A stretch of 64,000 bases of DNA from Blasia pusilla (Eukaryota > Marchantiophyta > Marchantiopsida > Blasiales): contig CM114271.1 of NCBI GenBank assembly GCA_050084515.1, positions 18,290,001-18,354,000 of the forward strand, in the 5' to 3' direction. Every line of letters begins with the position of its first letter. Positions within the stretch are counted from its first letter, which is position 1. The position numbers were made by a program, and so were the translations under genes. Under the pieces are notes generated by a model. The model did not search any database and had not been told where the DNA came from. It was given only the letters and a program-made list of their open reading frames with translations. Positions 1-10,861 of the stretch are shown here, in pieces.

Positions 1-1800
1 GTGTCTACTACACGCGATGTAGATGCCTCAGTCCCCACTGTCGGCTCAATAGGCTGCGTAGGAACCATGGATGGAGTCCTAAGCACCTCAGACAACAAGA
101 ATGACTGGGGAAGCCTAGCCTGCCTCCCAGCCTCACCCCTCTGTGGGTCCAACTCCACAGTAGCACCACGTGGCTCTGACGCTCGAGTGGCTCCTCTCAG
201 AATCGCTGGTGATGCCTCAACTTTGTCTTTGCACTCGCCATATAAGAGAGATCATCCCTCCATAAGAGGTGGAAGCCCTCGCTCCCGAACCCGATCTATC
301 TTTGGATATCGACCATAGTAGCCAACTTCTGCTCCAATCTGCTCAATCTTGGCGCCATAGTCGACTGTCGTAGTGGTAGGGGTAGCCACCGTAGGCTCTC
401 CAACCACTGGTCCACCTCTACCACCCCTACCACCTCTACCACCTCGGCCTCTCGGAGCTACTCCACCACGGCCACGGCCTGATCTCAACTCTGGATGAAG
501 ATCAAAGCAACGCTCTCGAGGATGACCTAGTCTCCCGCAATGATCACACTGAGTTGGGGCCGACCGAGGCCCATGCTCCAAAGTCCGTCTCCCATCCTCT
601 TGGGGACAAAACTTCCTAACATGATCATCTCCACATGTCCAACATGATCGCCCTTGCTTGCTGGGGCAGCAAATGAAGGCAATGGTCTCTGCACAAATGT
701 CCCTCTAGGACTTGATCGAGGTCGCGTGTACCCCCACGACTCCCATTGCTACTACCACCACCACTACTACGAGACTGTGAGGTGGGCGGTGAACACGAGA
801 AGTAGTAGTTGTATCCCCATGAATGCGGATGTCACCACTCTCTCCTTCACCATGTTAAGCTCAATCTTCTCGGGATAGAGCAAACACATGGGTCAATGTG
901 GGTGAATCATCACTCATAAGAGTAGCATCACGCACCCTATGGCGCAAATCTCTGTCCAAGATCCCATACCAAAATCGACTTCTGATCCTCGGTCACACCT
1001 GGGTAACTGAAATCAGCGTCGATACGCTGGCGTGTATGCCTCACTTAAGACTCTCACCACCTTTCGCTCAAAGTCCTGAAGATTCCTCAACTTCTCCGTC
1101 TTCACTCCTTGATAGTTCTTCTTCAACCTCTTGAAGAACTCGAACGGGCTAAACGATGGTGGGGCACTAGTACCTCCACTAGTACCCCCACTAGTACCTC
1201 CACTTTGGTACCCCCACTCCGGCTTGTACTCGTACCACTCAACGTCGGGCTGGCTGGCATAGTAGGAGCACTACTACCAATACCACCATGGGTGATAGAC
1301 ACATAGCCTGGAGACCAATATTGTCTCCATGCCTCAATCTCAGCAACATGGTCCTTCCTAAACTCATGGTAATCATCCATGGGTGGTCCTTCCAAATCTT
1401 TGAAACAACCCTTCCAAGCCAAGAAGGGTGTAAACAATGGCGTTCCGCAACATCTGCATATCACACCACGTATCAAACTTCTGCATGAAGTCCTCCAACT
1501 CAATGGTACCCACTGCACCCGAGTATCGTCGTGGGCCCTTCATGGCCCCATATCCACCGTCCATGTCCCAAATCAATGGAGTTGCAACACTCGATAACAA
1601 CGTAGAAGACTCGATGTTTGGAACACCCTCGTCCTCCTCTTCATCAACCGTCGGAAGTGGAAAAGGTAGCCGATACCTAAATCCACTCCGTGTGAAACCA
1701 CCACTGTCCGCACCACGGTCCCCAACCAGACCACCCGACAGCTCCGTGATGACCAACGCCGATGCCGCACCACCACCAAATTACCCAAATGACGTCGATG
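1..1800 (-). mobile_element. Ty3/gypsy-type retrotransposon, gag region (decayed, runs off the left edge)
   Basis: Reading on the minus strand from about 1800 leftwards gives a gag-like polyprotein in pieces. Open stretches at 1756-1373 and 1518-1123 carry capsid-like residues (FMQKFDTWCDMQMLRNA, then DDYHEFRKDHVAEIEAWRQYW) in different frames, so at least one frameshift separates them. After 1123 the frame is lost again until 581-252. That last stretch has a CCHC zinc knuckle and a Gly/Arg-rich tail. The order capsid then knuckle, read leftwards, puts pol beyond base 1. The 5' end of the element should therefore lie to the right, where the duplicated 1.67 kb units sit. Coding capacity is broken and the element looks non-autonomous now. 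Assignment to Ty3/gypsy rather than another LTR class rests on general gag resemblance. Confidence 0.72.
252..581 (-). pseudogene. Gag nucleocapsid piece with CCHC zinc knuckle
   Basis: A 109-codon open stretch. Residues 12-25 are CDHCGRLGHPRERC, a textbook C-x2-C-x4-H-x4-C retroviral-type zinc knuckle that binds nucleic acid in Gag. It is followed by a basic Gly/Arg tract (RGRGG-type repeats) of the kind that assists nucleic-acid binding, then a short acidic/hydrophobic tail ending at a stop. The ATG at 581 is internal to the gag frame and is not a true start. It continues the decayed gag on the same strand. Confidence 0.75.
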
Positions 1801-1946
1801 TCGCTCTACTATTGTAGCTCTACTAGCTATGGGTGTAGGCAATCTAACCTCTCATCACTACAAGAAGTCTCCCACAGTTTACTGGTCATCACTCCAGCCT
1901 CACTATCAATAGCACACAGGAGTAACACTACTCTGGAAATCAACGT

Positions 1947-3618
1947 CAACCCTAACAATGGGCGCGCAAGCAAGAAGCACGATGGAGGGGATCCAGACAC
2001 AGGAAGTCCAACGACAACCCTCCAACCGCAAATGGAAATCAAGGTAACACAATCCACCCAACGTGGTGCCCCCTGAATCCACCAAACCCACCACACAATT
2101 CTAACGCAATAGCTACTCCGCCGCGGGTCGATGACGTGCTAGTCGAACTCGCAGCACCTGAAAATATCACTTGCATGGAGAGGCTACACCGTACTATGCG
2201 CTAGAGGTACATCAACCAAAAACCTGAGATGCATAAAGCGCCTAACACATCTCCGAACAACACCAAATGAGCTACAACATCAGACACCTTTGGCATAGTT
2301 AAGAACTCAGCAGATTAAGCGTCCTCCAGGCAGAATAGCCCAAAGATGGGTGACCAGTTATGCAAAACTCAAATCCCAAATCCTGCAAAAATTGCCTCAC
2401 GCCCAAGCAAGCAAGCTTGCTTGCTTGCTCTTGCTCCTTACTCCGCCTCACGCCCACTCGCCCCGAGCTACCACGAGTTGCCTCAAGCCTCAAAGCCTCG
2501 AACGCCGAGACATGCCCCTATCGCCACGCCCGTGCTTCGCCATGGAGAGAGGTCCAACCAGGGCGCCCCAACGGGATAGGCGTCTCCAAAATGAACGAGT
2601 CACCAACCAACCAGCCCCTTCGATCCCTGCCCACCATAGCGGACCTTGAGCTAGTCCGAAATTTCGATCAGAAATTACTTCACAAATACATGATCGAAAT
2701 CAAATCTGTTTTCAATCAGAATTCAATTGACCACCATAGCTATCTCCCCACAAAACTCAGCTACAACCGAGCCCGTACTCGAGCTAAAAATCAGACAAAC
2801 TTCTTTGTCCATACACCTCTAGAACCGCAAATCCGACAAAGCGCTTCCGCCAAGTTTCATGCACGCAGAAATCCCAACGCTCCACGCACTTTCGGCGAGA
2901 TAGCTTCACATGAGATCACAATACAAGTAGCAATAGGAACCTCTCACCCGATCTGGATGAACTTCAACAGAGCTTCCGCAGACTCCAAGCTCTCCACATC
3001 AGAAAACCGCCGAACACGAACCATAATCTTCAATGCTTGATAACTTACAACCCTTGACAAAATCCGGCGATCTACGGTAGCGTTGGAAAGCTCTCAGCAA
3101 GGCGCTTCTTTCCCAACTGACCACGCACTTGATTCACACCTCCAACATAGGCAACAAGCCCCGAACATCCACGGCTGAGTACACAATCAGCCCTAACCAG
3201 ATCCTACTGATCTACAATCGAAGCTACCATCGATCTACTCCAGTTCTTTGAGTGAAATCCGTGAAAGACCTACTGTCATAAAACATGTTTACAATCACAT
3301 ACAATCGAGCCAAACCCACTCCACGATGGGAGAATCCAGGTCGAAGCTTGCGGGAAACACCATAGCCAAGAGCTCTACTCACTACTAAGGCTAACTCCCA
3401 ACGCAACAGGCTCAACTCAAAGAACTGACTGTTGTTTGAGTGCACTCCACCTTATATCCTCCAACCTAAGAGCGGGCCCTACTGGGAAAGTCACCCCCAA
3501 CTGAGTAACCCCCAACCCTATGTATGGAACCGCATCTCTACCAATCCACTACGGTCCTACATAAGGAATGGCCTCTACTAGCACACCATACTCTACGACA
3601 TAATCCGTATGGTCATGA
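1947..3618 (-). repeat. Tandem ~1.67 kb unit, copy 1 (probable LTR plus leader of the adjacent gypsy element)
   Basis: Bases 1947-3618 and 3619-5298 align along their whole length with scattered substitutions and small indels; shared landmarks include CAAGCAAGCAAG tracts, GAGAGGTCCAACCAGGGCGCC-like blocks and the terminal GGTCATGACA. The two copies abut directly. On the minus strand each copy begins TGTCATGACC, as an LTR start (TG) would, and about 160 bp inside is a TATA-like GGATATAAGG (minus, near 3459-3450), plausible as a U3 promoter. The unit lies just upstream of gag on the minus strand. I could not find a clear primer-binding site or a CA end, so the LTR reading is an inference. Confidence 0.7.
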
Positions 3619-5298
3619 CAACTTTAACAATGGATGCGCAAGCAAGAAGCAACAATGGAGGGGATCCAAACACAGGAAGTCCAACGAAAACCCTCCAATC
3701 GCAAATGGAAATCAAGGTAACACAATCCACCAAACGTGGCGCTCCCTGAATCCACAGAACCCACCACACAATTCTAACGCAATAGCTATTCCGCCTAAAC
3801 CCTAAACCCTAGTCGGACTCGCAACACTTGAATAGATCACCTGCATGGAGAGGCTACACCGTACTATGCGCTAGAGTTCCATCAACCGAAAACCTGAGAT
3901 GCATAAAGCACCTCGCACATCTCCGAACAACACCAAATGAGCTACACCAGTGTGTACATTGGCATAGTTAAGAACTCAACGATTAAGCGTCTTCCAGGCA
4001 GAATAACCCAAAGATGGGTGACCAGTTATACAACACTCAACTCACAAATCCTGCAAAAATTGCCTCACGCCCAAGCAAGCAAGAAATCTTGCTTGCTCGC
4101 TCCTTGCTCCTCACTCCGCCTCTCACGCCCACTCGCCCTAAGCTACCACGAGTTGCCTCGAAGCCTCAAAACGCCGAGACATGCCCTGTTCACCACGCTT
4201 CGCCATATGTCGCTATGGAGAGAGGCCCAACCAGGGCGCCCCCAATGGGATAGGCATCTCCAACAACGGGAAAATCACCAACCACCCAGCCCCTCCGATG
4301 TGCTATCCACCATAGTCAGACCTTGAGCTAGTCCAAAAACTTTTGATCTGCAATTACTCCACAAATACTCAACCAAAATTGAATCTATTTCAATAAAAAT
4401 TTTAATTGGCCACCATAGCTATCTCTCCACAAAAAATCAGCTACAACCGAGCTCTGTACTCCGAGCTAAAAATCAGACAAACTTGCTGTCCATATACCTC
4501 TAGAATCGCAAATCCGACAGCGCTTCCGCCCAGATTCATGCACACAAAAATCCGCAATGCTCCACACACTCAAGCAGATAGCTTCACATGAGATCACCAT
4601 ATAGGTAGCAATAGGAACCTCTCACCAGATCTGGATGAACTTGAACAGAGCTTTCGCACTCCAAGCTCTCCACATCGGAAAACCGTCGAACACGAGCCAA
4701 AATCTTCAATCCTTGATAACTTCCAACTCCCTTAACGAAATCCGGCAATCAAAAGCGCGTTGGAAAGCTCTCACCGAGGCGCTTCTTTTGTAACAAACCA
4801 CGCACCAGATTCACACCTCCAACATAGGCCACAAGCCACGAACATCCACGGCTGAATATACAATCAGCCCTAACCAGATCCTACTGATCCACAATCGAAG
4901 CTACCATCGATCTACTCAAGTTCTTTGAGTGAAATCAGTGGAAGACCTACTCTCATAAAACACATATAGAATCACATACAATTGAGCCAAACCCACTCCA
5001 CGATGGGAGAATCCATGTGAAAGCTTGCGGGAACCACCATAGCCAAGACCTCTACTCACTACCAAGGCTAACTCCCAACGCAACAGGCTCAACTCAAAGA
5101 ACTAACTGTTCTTTGAGTGCACTCCACACTATATCCTCCAACCTAAGAGCGGGCCCTATTGGAAAAGTCACCCTCAGCTGAGTAACCCCCAACCCTATGT
5201 ATGAAACCACATCTCTATCTAGATACTACGGCCCTACATAAGGTATGGCCTCTACTAGCACACTATACTCTACGACATAATCCGTATGGTCATGACAT
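3619..5298 (-). repeat. Tandem ~1.67 kb unit, copy 2
   Basis: Second copy of the unit at 1947-3618, same orientation, joined head to tail with no spacer. It has diverged by substitutions and short indels. At 3794-3812 it carries a telomere-like CCTAAACCCTAAACCCTAG where copy 1 has an unrelated sequence of similar length. The right end (…GGTCATGACA, ~5297) is followed by unrelated sequence, marking the outer edge of the element. Confidence 0.7.
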
Positions 5299-5303
5299 AG
5301 TAG

Positions 5304-5759
5304 GTGACACTCACAATGTTAGATGTCACTTCAAGACGTACAATTTTGCATCTGTGTAAGATGTTACCGATGCGATCAGAGTCCTTATATTGGAGGAAAG
5401 GAACGGTATGGTTTGGAAGCTTAGGATCATGTACGCGCGACTGTGCGCCATGTCATCTTCCAAACGTGGATAGAAGAGTGGATCCGAGCAAAAATACTTG
5501 CGAGCTTAGGTGTAAGTTGTGCGGATGTGCGAGGGGTACAACCGCCATGTTGGTGTGTGATGGTTGTTCTCGAGTAAAGCCTTATTGCCCCTTGATCCGA
5601 AACTTTTCCACTTTATCATTATTATATATATACATACATACACATGTATATATTGCACAAATTGTCCTTCACGCGAATCACTATGCACATGAAAATGGTA
5701 GCTCTCCTCCCTTTCCAAGGGCAAATTATGAACAAAGATGTATTCTTCTTAATTATTAA
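5304..5759 (+). pseudogene. Fragment with a PHD-like Cys-rich half-finger
   Basis: A 151-codon open stretch beginning a few bases past the repeat edge. Around residues 69-90 it reads CKLCGCARGTTAMLVCDGC, i.e. C-x2-C-x11-C-x2-C with the hydrophobic-CDGC pattern typical of the first half of a PHD finger. The expected GWH..C second half is missing, and the remainder degenerates into an AT-rich tail over a TATA/ACAC microsatellite. PHD-type fingers occur both in chromatin proteins and in some plant transposons. I read this as a broken fragment, most likely transposon-derived; the host gene is not identifiable. Confidence 0.3.
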
Positions 5760-6390
5760 GATACCATAAACTAAATTTTGTTAGCAATATGTATGCTATA
5801 TTTGTCTTATGTTACAACTTGTTTTTTCTTTTACAACATGTGATCTCATCTTTGACTACCACTCACTATTTCTAATGCAACTTGTCTTTGGAAATACACT
5901 ATAATTTATTTAAACATCCATATCAAACCTGTGTTTTTACATCGCAACACCTTCTCATATCTTTAAGGAAACTGTGTTTATTTCTTGTTGATACCTAGAT
6001 TTTGAATATTTTATCTAATGTTATATTGATCATATCTCACTCTATCTATGTAGATTTCATGTTTTCTTAGTCATATTTATTAATACTTATTGCATTATAA
6101 TGTGATTTAATTTTAGATACTTGGATTCTGACGTATTGTTCTTCCTCTTAGCTCAATCATGAATTTGATTTTTGTTTCTCATATTAGATTCACGTATTGT
6201 TCCCAACTTTCATCCCAACTACTCATATTATTTCAAGTTAAATCAACTTCTTTTGTAATACATAACTTTGCTTTGTTCTAGTCATGCATTTTCTCTATCC
6301 AAATTTCACTACAACTTGTGCTTTTTATTTATTTTTCAAAGATTACATTCTTGATAGCTTTAGAGGTTCTAGCTCAATTACAACACAACA
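5760..6390. other. AT-rich intergenic DNA
   Basis: No open frame of note, no RNA gene and no repeat structure recognised. Short T-rich runs only. Confidence 0.6.
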
Positions 6391-6560
6391 TCTAAATTAT
6401 TAAAAGAGGATGGGGTTTGGGGAACCCCTCCTCTGGTGTCAACACGTGGGCTTTTTGAAGCCTTCTTGTGTTGACACGTGTACAAGGGCCCAAAGGTACG
6501 ATTAATTAAGTGCTAAATGTACCATTTTTTCACCCGTGCAGCGCACGGGAAGTATACTAG
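6391..6560 (+). mobile_element. Small non-autonomous Helitron with intact termini
   Basis: The 5' end is TC (TCTAAATTATTAAAAGAGGA) preceded by A. The 3' end is CTAG at 6557-6560 followed by T, so the element sits in the A^T target dinucleotide expected of Helitrons. Eight bases before CTAG is a perfect hairpin: CCCGTGC (6533-6539), loop AGC, GCACGGG (6543-6549), the classic Helitron 3' terminator hairpin. An internal pair of CACGTG-containing segments (around 6443-6480, GTGTCAACACGTGGG and TGTTGACACGTGTA) forms a second inverted repeat. There is no coding capacity at 170 bp, so it depends on an autonomous partner. Confidence 0.82.
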
Positions 6561-7400
6561 TTGCTATGATGCTGATGTTGGATTATCTATTATGCGTGGA
6601 ATGACTCATGAGAAAGAAGGCTATGGCCTGCAATTTTCTATACATTCCATCTGCAAATCGACTGCCATGGGATGGTGCAATGGTTAATGTAATTTTTGCG
6701 AGAAAACCATTTCACATATTTGAAAACATTGACAGTTCCTAGTAGATATGAACTAGTATAACCACCTTCGATGCACGAGTTTAAATTATCTCCCATAATT
6801 AATTTTTTCTTACCATTTTAAATCGATTCCGAATGATCCTATTGATTCAAAGGATGAAAGATTGAAAGTACCAAATATCAAGATGAAAAGAATTTGCAAA
6901 TTGAAGAGAGAAATCTTCAATAATAATTAAGACAACTGGAAACGTATTGGAGTTCAGGTATGGAATCCACTATGATTTGTTTGACTTCGTCTAATAAATA
7001 CGAACAATACTAGTACACATCGTTAGTCATGCCTACACCTTTTAAGTCATTTGTTAAACACTACACATGTCAACACCAAAGGAGGCAAAAATTATACACT
7101 TGTCCCCGCACGAAGAAGGGAACCCTGACACGTTTATATTTTTTTCTTCTCTTAAGTTGACTCGATTAGTTTTTATGATTTAATACAACAAATATGCAGG
7201 TTTAATAGGTGTGCACTAGTGGGATATTCTAATCTCTAGTAATCTTTAATTCCACTAAATGAACGTCCATCTCGAACAGTACAATCACATAAATCACTAA
7301 TAAAATGTATAATATTTGAAAAATTAATGTATAATCCGTGAAAGGAAGAAATTAATAATATATAATTCTAAAAAATAAATCAAATTTTAGTAATCATAAA
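6561..7400. other. AT-rich intergenic DNA upstream of the plastid-protein gene
   Basis: No coding or RNA feature recognised; very AT-rich from about 7200 to 7400. Confidence 0.55.
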
Positions 7401-7601
7401 TAAAAAAATCTAATTCACATGCGAAACATTTTTGCACACTTTCCACGTGTCAAGAAGATGACGCATTTATCATTCCGTCCGTCACTTGCCGAGACGACAG
7501 GTACAACCCGAACCCAAAATTTAGGGATCTCCATTCTATCACAACGCAACAGAAGAGGAAAAGCTTCACTTCGACTGTTGCGGTAGCTCTCACCATCGGC
7601 T

Positions 7602-10600
7602 ATGGCAGCCACCGCGACCAGTCTCTCGCACACGGTTGTTTTGGCATCCGGTTCTGGTGCCCGTGATCTAAGAAAATCTGCCTCAGCTCCATCCCAAGCC
7701 AGGCCATGTTTAAAATCTGGAGGGAGCTGGACGACGAAGAGGAGGAGCGAGAGAGGTCTGTCATGCAGAGCGGAAGCAGCCGAAAGTGGGAGCGGGGAAG
7801 GATTTGACGTGGAGAAGGAGTTAGAGAGGGTGTTGCAGAACGAGGAGTCCAAAGCGTTGCTAGATAGGTTAGCTGAGAGAGTTATGCAGGATGACGAATC
7901 AAAAGAATTGTTGAAAGACCTTGCAGCAGCGACGGAGCGAGTGGCTAAGGCTCAGCGGGAGAAGGATCTACTAGAGAAACGGGAGCGGGAGCTGGAAGAA
8001 GTCGGGATGCAATTGGCCCGAGTAATTGCGGAGCAGAATGCGGCCGATGCTCTCGTAAGCTCCAAGTTCGCTCCGTTCCTGTGTCCATTACACCCTGCCC
8101 CTTCAAACAATATCCACAAAATCGGATAATTGAACTCCTCTTCTCGAGTTTAAAAAATTGCTCGAACTGTCTGATGAGTTTTGAATTTCAAAAACTGCTG
8201 AGTGGAGTGCTTCTGGATGATTTGATTGTTCCAGTTTTCATGTTACATGCTGATGAGTATCAAGGTATCTGGAGGGAATTGGAGGGGGCTCATGGTGTCT
8301 GTTGAATGGGAAAAGAAGAGATCGAAGGAGGTCTGGTCTTGCTTGGGAAATCTGTTGACAGTATAATTTCTGTGGCTCTGAAGATTGCAGAGGTCGAGAA
8401 TGATGTTCGTGAAGCTGAAGAGGCAATGAGAGCTGCCGAGATAGCTCTTATCACTGCCCGAGCTGGGGCCACTGTGGAGGTATTGGCGAACAATGTGGAG
8501 TTTGAGGAAGTTGACAAAAATATGGATAGAATAGAATCAGGGAAGGCAGCTGCGGTGTCGGCTATCGCCGGTACCCTCGCAAGTCTTCCTTTCCTACTCA
8601 TCTCAGGAGACGAGCTCGGAATCGGGCCCTTGTTGAGCGTCGGAGGGGTCATTGCAAGCGCTGCTCTTTACGGGGTGACTTATCGCTACATTCTCAGGCG
8701 GGACTTGAACAACGTCCACCTTAAGTCGGGGGCAGCTGCTGCGTTTACACTTGTCCGAGGTAAGAGCACTTCAACTGCCCTTGGCTGGGATGTTCATATG
8801 AAGAAGACCCTGTTTATGCTCCGGTTCTTGACAAGAGAATGGGAATCTAGTCGGGGAGAAAGCGGATGTATGCTTTTGCTCTGTTACAGTCTTTGAGACT
8901 TACGGCAATGAACGAGTAAATATCAAAGAATCTGTGGCAGGAAGAAGCCCTCTTCGATTGCGGCAGGCCACCACACTTGTGTTGTAATGTGGATCGCTTT
9001 ATCCAATCTTCACATAATCTGGGATGGGTACGTCTGAAACTTAGACAAATCGATCAGAGTTTCTCTACGATCTTGGCTGGGATGCTCGATTTTCTACGAC
9101 TGGACATGCAGTGAAAGACTTGTAAATGGGTTGAAACTGCATTTCCTAGGTAGAACCGAGAAACCAGAAAAGGTTGTCACGCCTAAAAAAATGAGACGGT
9201 AAGGAAGACACAAGGGGGCAGTCGTACAAAAAGAATTGTCGTGTGGCTATTACGGAGCAAGTGATTGTGAGACAGGACCATGTACAACAATTTCCTCCAG
9301 AGATTTAATTATATAGCTTCAGACCTTGTTGAACCTTTTATGCCGATGGTTTTTAAGATCACAGTTGTCCATCAGAGAAGGTGAGTGGTGGTATAGTTTG
9401 AGGATCTCACCAGCACTGAATTGAGAAATCTCCAAGGCATCGTTATTGCATTCAAATGCGTCAACCACCAGATGTATAACCACATGTTAGGGTTTGATTA
9501 TTCTTACAAACCTGTGACGTTTTGTGACTCATTACATTTCCGAAGGTGTACAGAGTGTTCATCCAATGAGGTCGTCATAACCTAGATTTGAAGCATCCCA
9601 ACCCTGTGGGCATGTGATTTCCACATTGTGCACATTTTCTTAGGAGAGATCTCTATAGGGTTTTTGCTGTTGGAGGAGAAATTGTAAAAACTTACAAATG
9701 ATCCTCTGGAGAAAACAGATTAGCTAATGTTTGGTAGCAACTTTTGGCGAATTGATCGTACTTCTAGGTCTAATGTAGAGAAATATAAAGGAAATGATAG
9801 ATTAGAAGCATACCCTGACAATTTAGGGAGGGCTTTGGTTTAAGCTATTTCCTGACCTTTCTGCTTCAAATCCAACCGCATTTAGTAGTGCTCAGAGGGC
9901 TTTCACGGGTTCTAGAGTCAGAGGTGCGTTTTTGTGACATAATCTTTTCTTCAAGATAGCGAATCTGTTGTCGCTGCAGGGAAGTCTATGGGGAGACGTT
10001 ATTTGGAGCTACCATTCCTTATCTATAGCCGGCTTTGATGTTCCGTGGTAGATTTTAGATTTGAAAGATTGCTTGTTTATTTTTAAACTCTTTTAAACCT
10101 CAATAATAGGTGGCTTCTTGCAGTGGCTTGATCATACCTCCTTCCATATACCAGTCTTCGTTTAAAATTTCCAATTCTTCTTGTGGATGTATCCTCGGGC
10201 CACAGGGTGATTTAAGAGCAGATCTCTCTAGCCGACAGTCTTTGTGTCTGAAGTCAATGGTTGGAAGGTGTATGACTTGCTGGTTTATAGGCAGATCCTT
10301 TTGTGAGCATCCCCTTGTTCATCTGTGCAGATGCAGTGCTTCTCTGCACGAGCAAGACTGCAATGAAAACTTGTTAAAGCATCTTCTGTGATGCATCTGA
10401 TTGTGAGAAGCAATGTTTTCTTTTTGTCGCAAGTCTTGTGGCTGCATCACACAGTTCTGAAGCTTGCAAAACTTCATAGTTTGTCTGCTAAGAATTTCTT
10501 GGATGCTAGATCTATGAAAAACCTCAGTGTCTCCACCATGGATTACTGGATGCTGACTTATTTGCCAAGATCGTGAGAACACAGCTGATTGTTTCAATAT

Positions 10601-10861
10601 TCAATCCAGAATATATGTACGTTTGTTTGGGGAAGTCAGTAGCTCACGCTTATCTGCATTGGTAATGCAGGAATTGGAGAAGTAGATGCTGTTCAGCTAC
10701 AGGTCGGTTTCCCGGCTCAAGGTGTGGATAAGGTTCTAATGGCCGCATTGAATGCCTCAGAAAGTTTGTTTATTTTTGGATTTGCTACCCTTGCTATGGA
10801 TTATTGTCTGAGGGAGGCCCTTCTTATGCCGTACCCGTCAAAAAAGTCAAAAGTTTCGTAA
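7602..10861 (+). CDS. Predicted plastid membrane protein with an N-terminal coiled coil (three exons)
   Basis: Exons by hand: 7602-8054, about 8321-8759 and 10671-10861; phases 0 and 1 join cleanly to 360 codons ending in TAA. Residues 1-55 are Ser/Ala/Arg-rich and acid-poor, like a chloroplast transit peptide, with a possible cut near LSCRA. Then comes a long charged helix (about 60-150: LERVLQNEESKALLDRLAER and onward) predicted as coiled coil. Exon 2 adds another acidic helix and two hydrophobic segments (AAAVSAIAGTLASLPFLLI; LLSVGGVIASAALYGVTYRY). Exon 3 supplies a third (SLFIFGFATLAMDYCL) and a basic tail. Intron 2 is about 1.9 kb (GTAAGA…TGCAG). The exon-2 acceptor is the weakest point: an in-frame TGA at 8303 forces the exon to start after it, and AAGAG/ATC at 8320 is my choice by phase. 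I recognise the general architecture of a conserved plant protein but cannot name the function. Confidence 0.75.
8760..10670 (+). other. Long intron 2 of the plastid-protein gene
   Basis: Bounded by CGAG/GTAAGA and ATGCAG/GAATTG. Open frames inside it (for example 10110-10391 and 10388-10576) have no recognisable domains. An alternative acceptor (CTTGCAG at about 10123) would shift the frame into an early stop, supporting 10670/10671 as the coding join. Confidence 0.6.

Noticed and set aside
8081-8305. 74-codon frame between exons 1 and 2 of the plastid-protein gene
   Set aside because: It lies in intron 1, ends at TGA just before exon 2, and its product does not resemble the flanking coiled coil.
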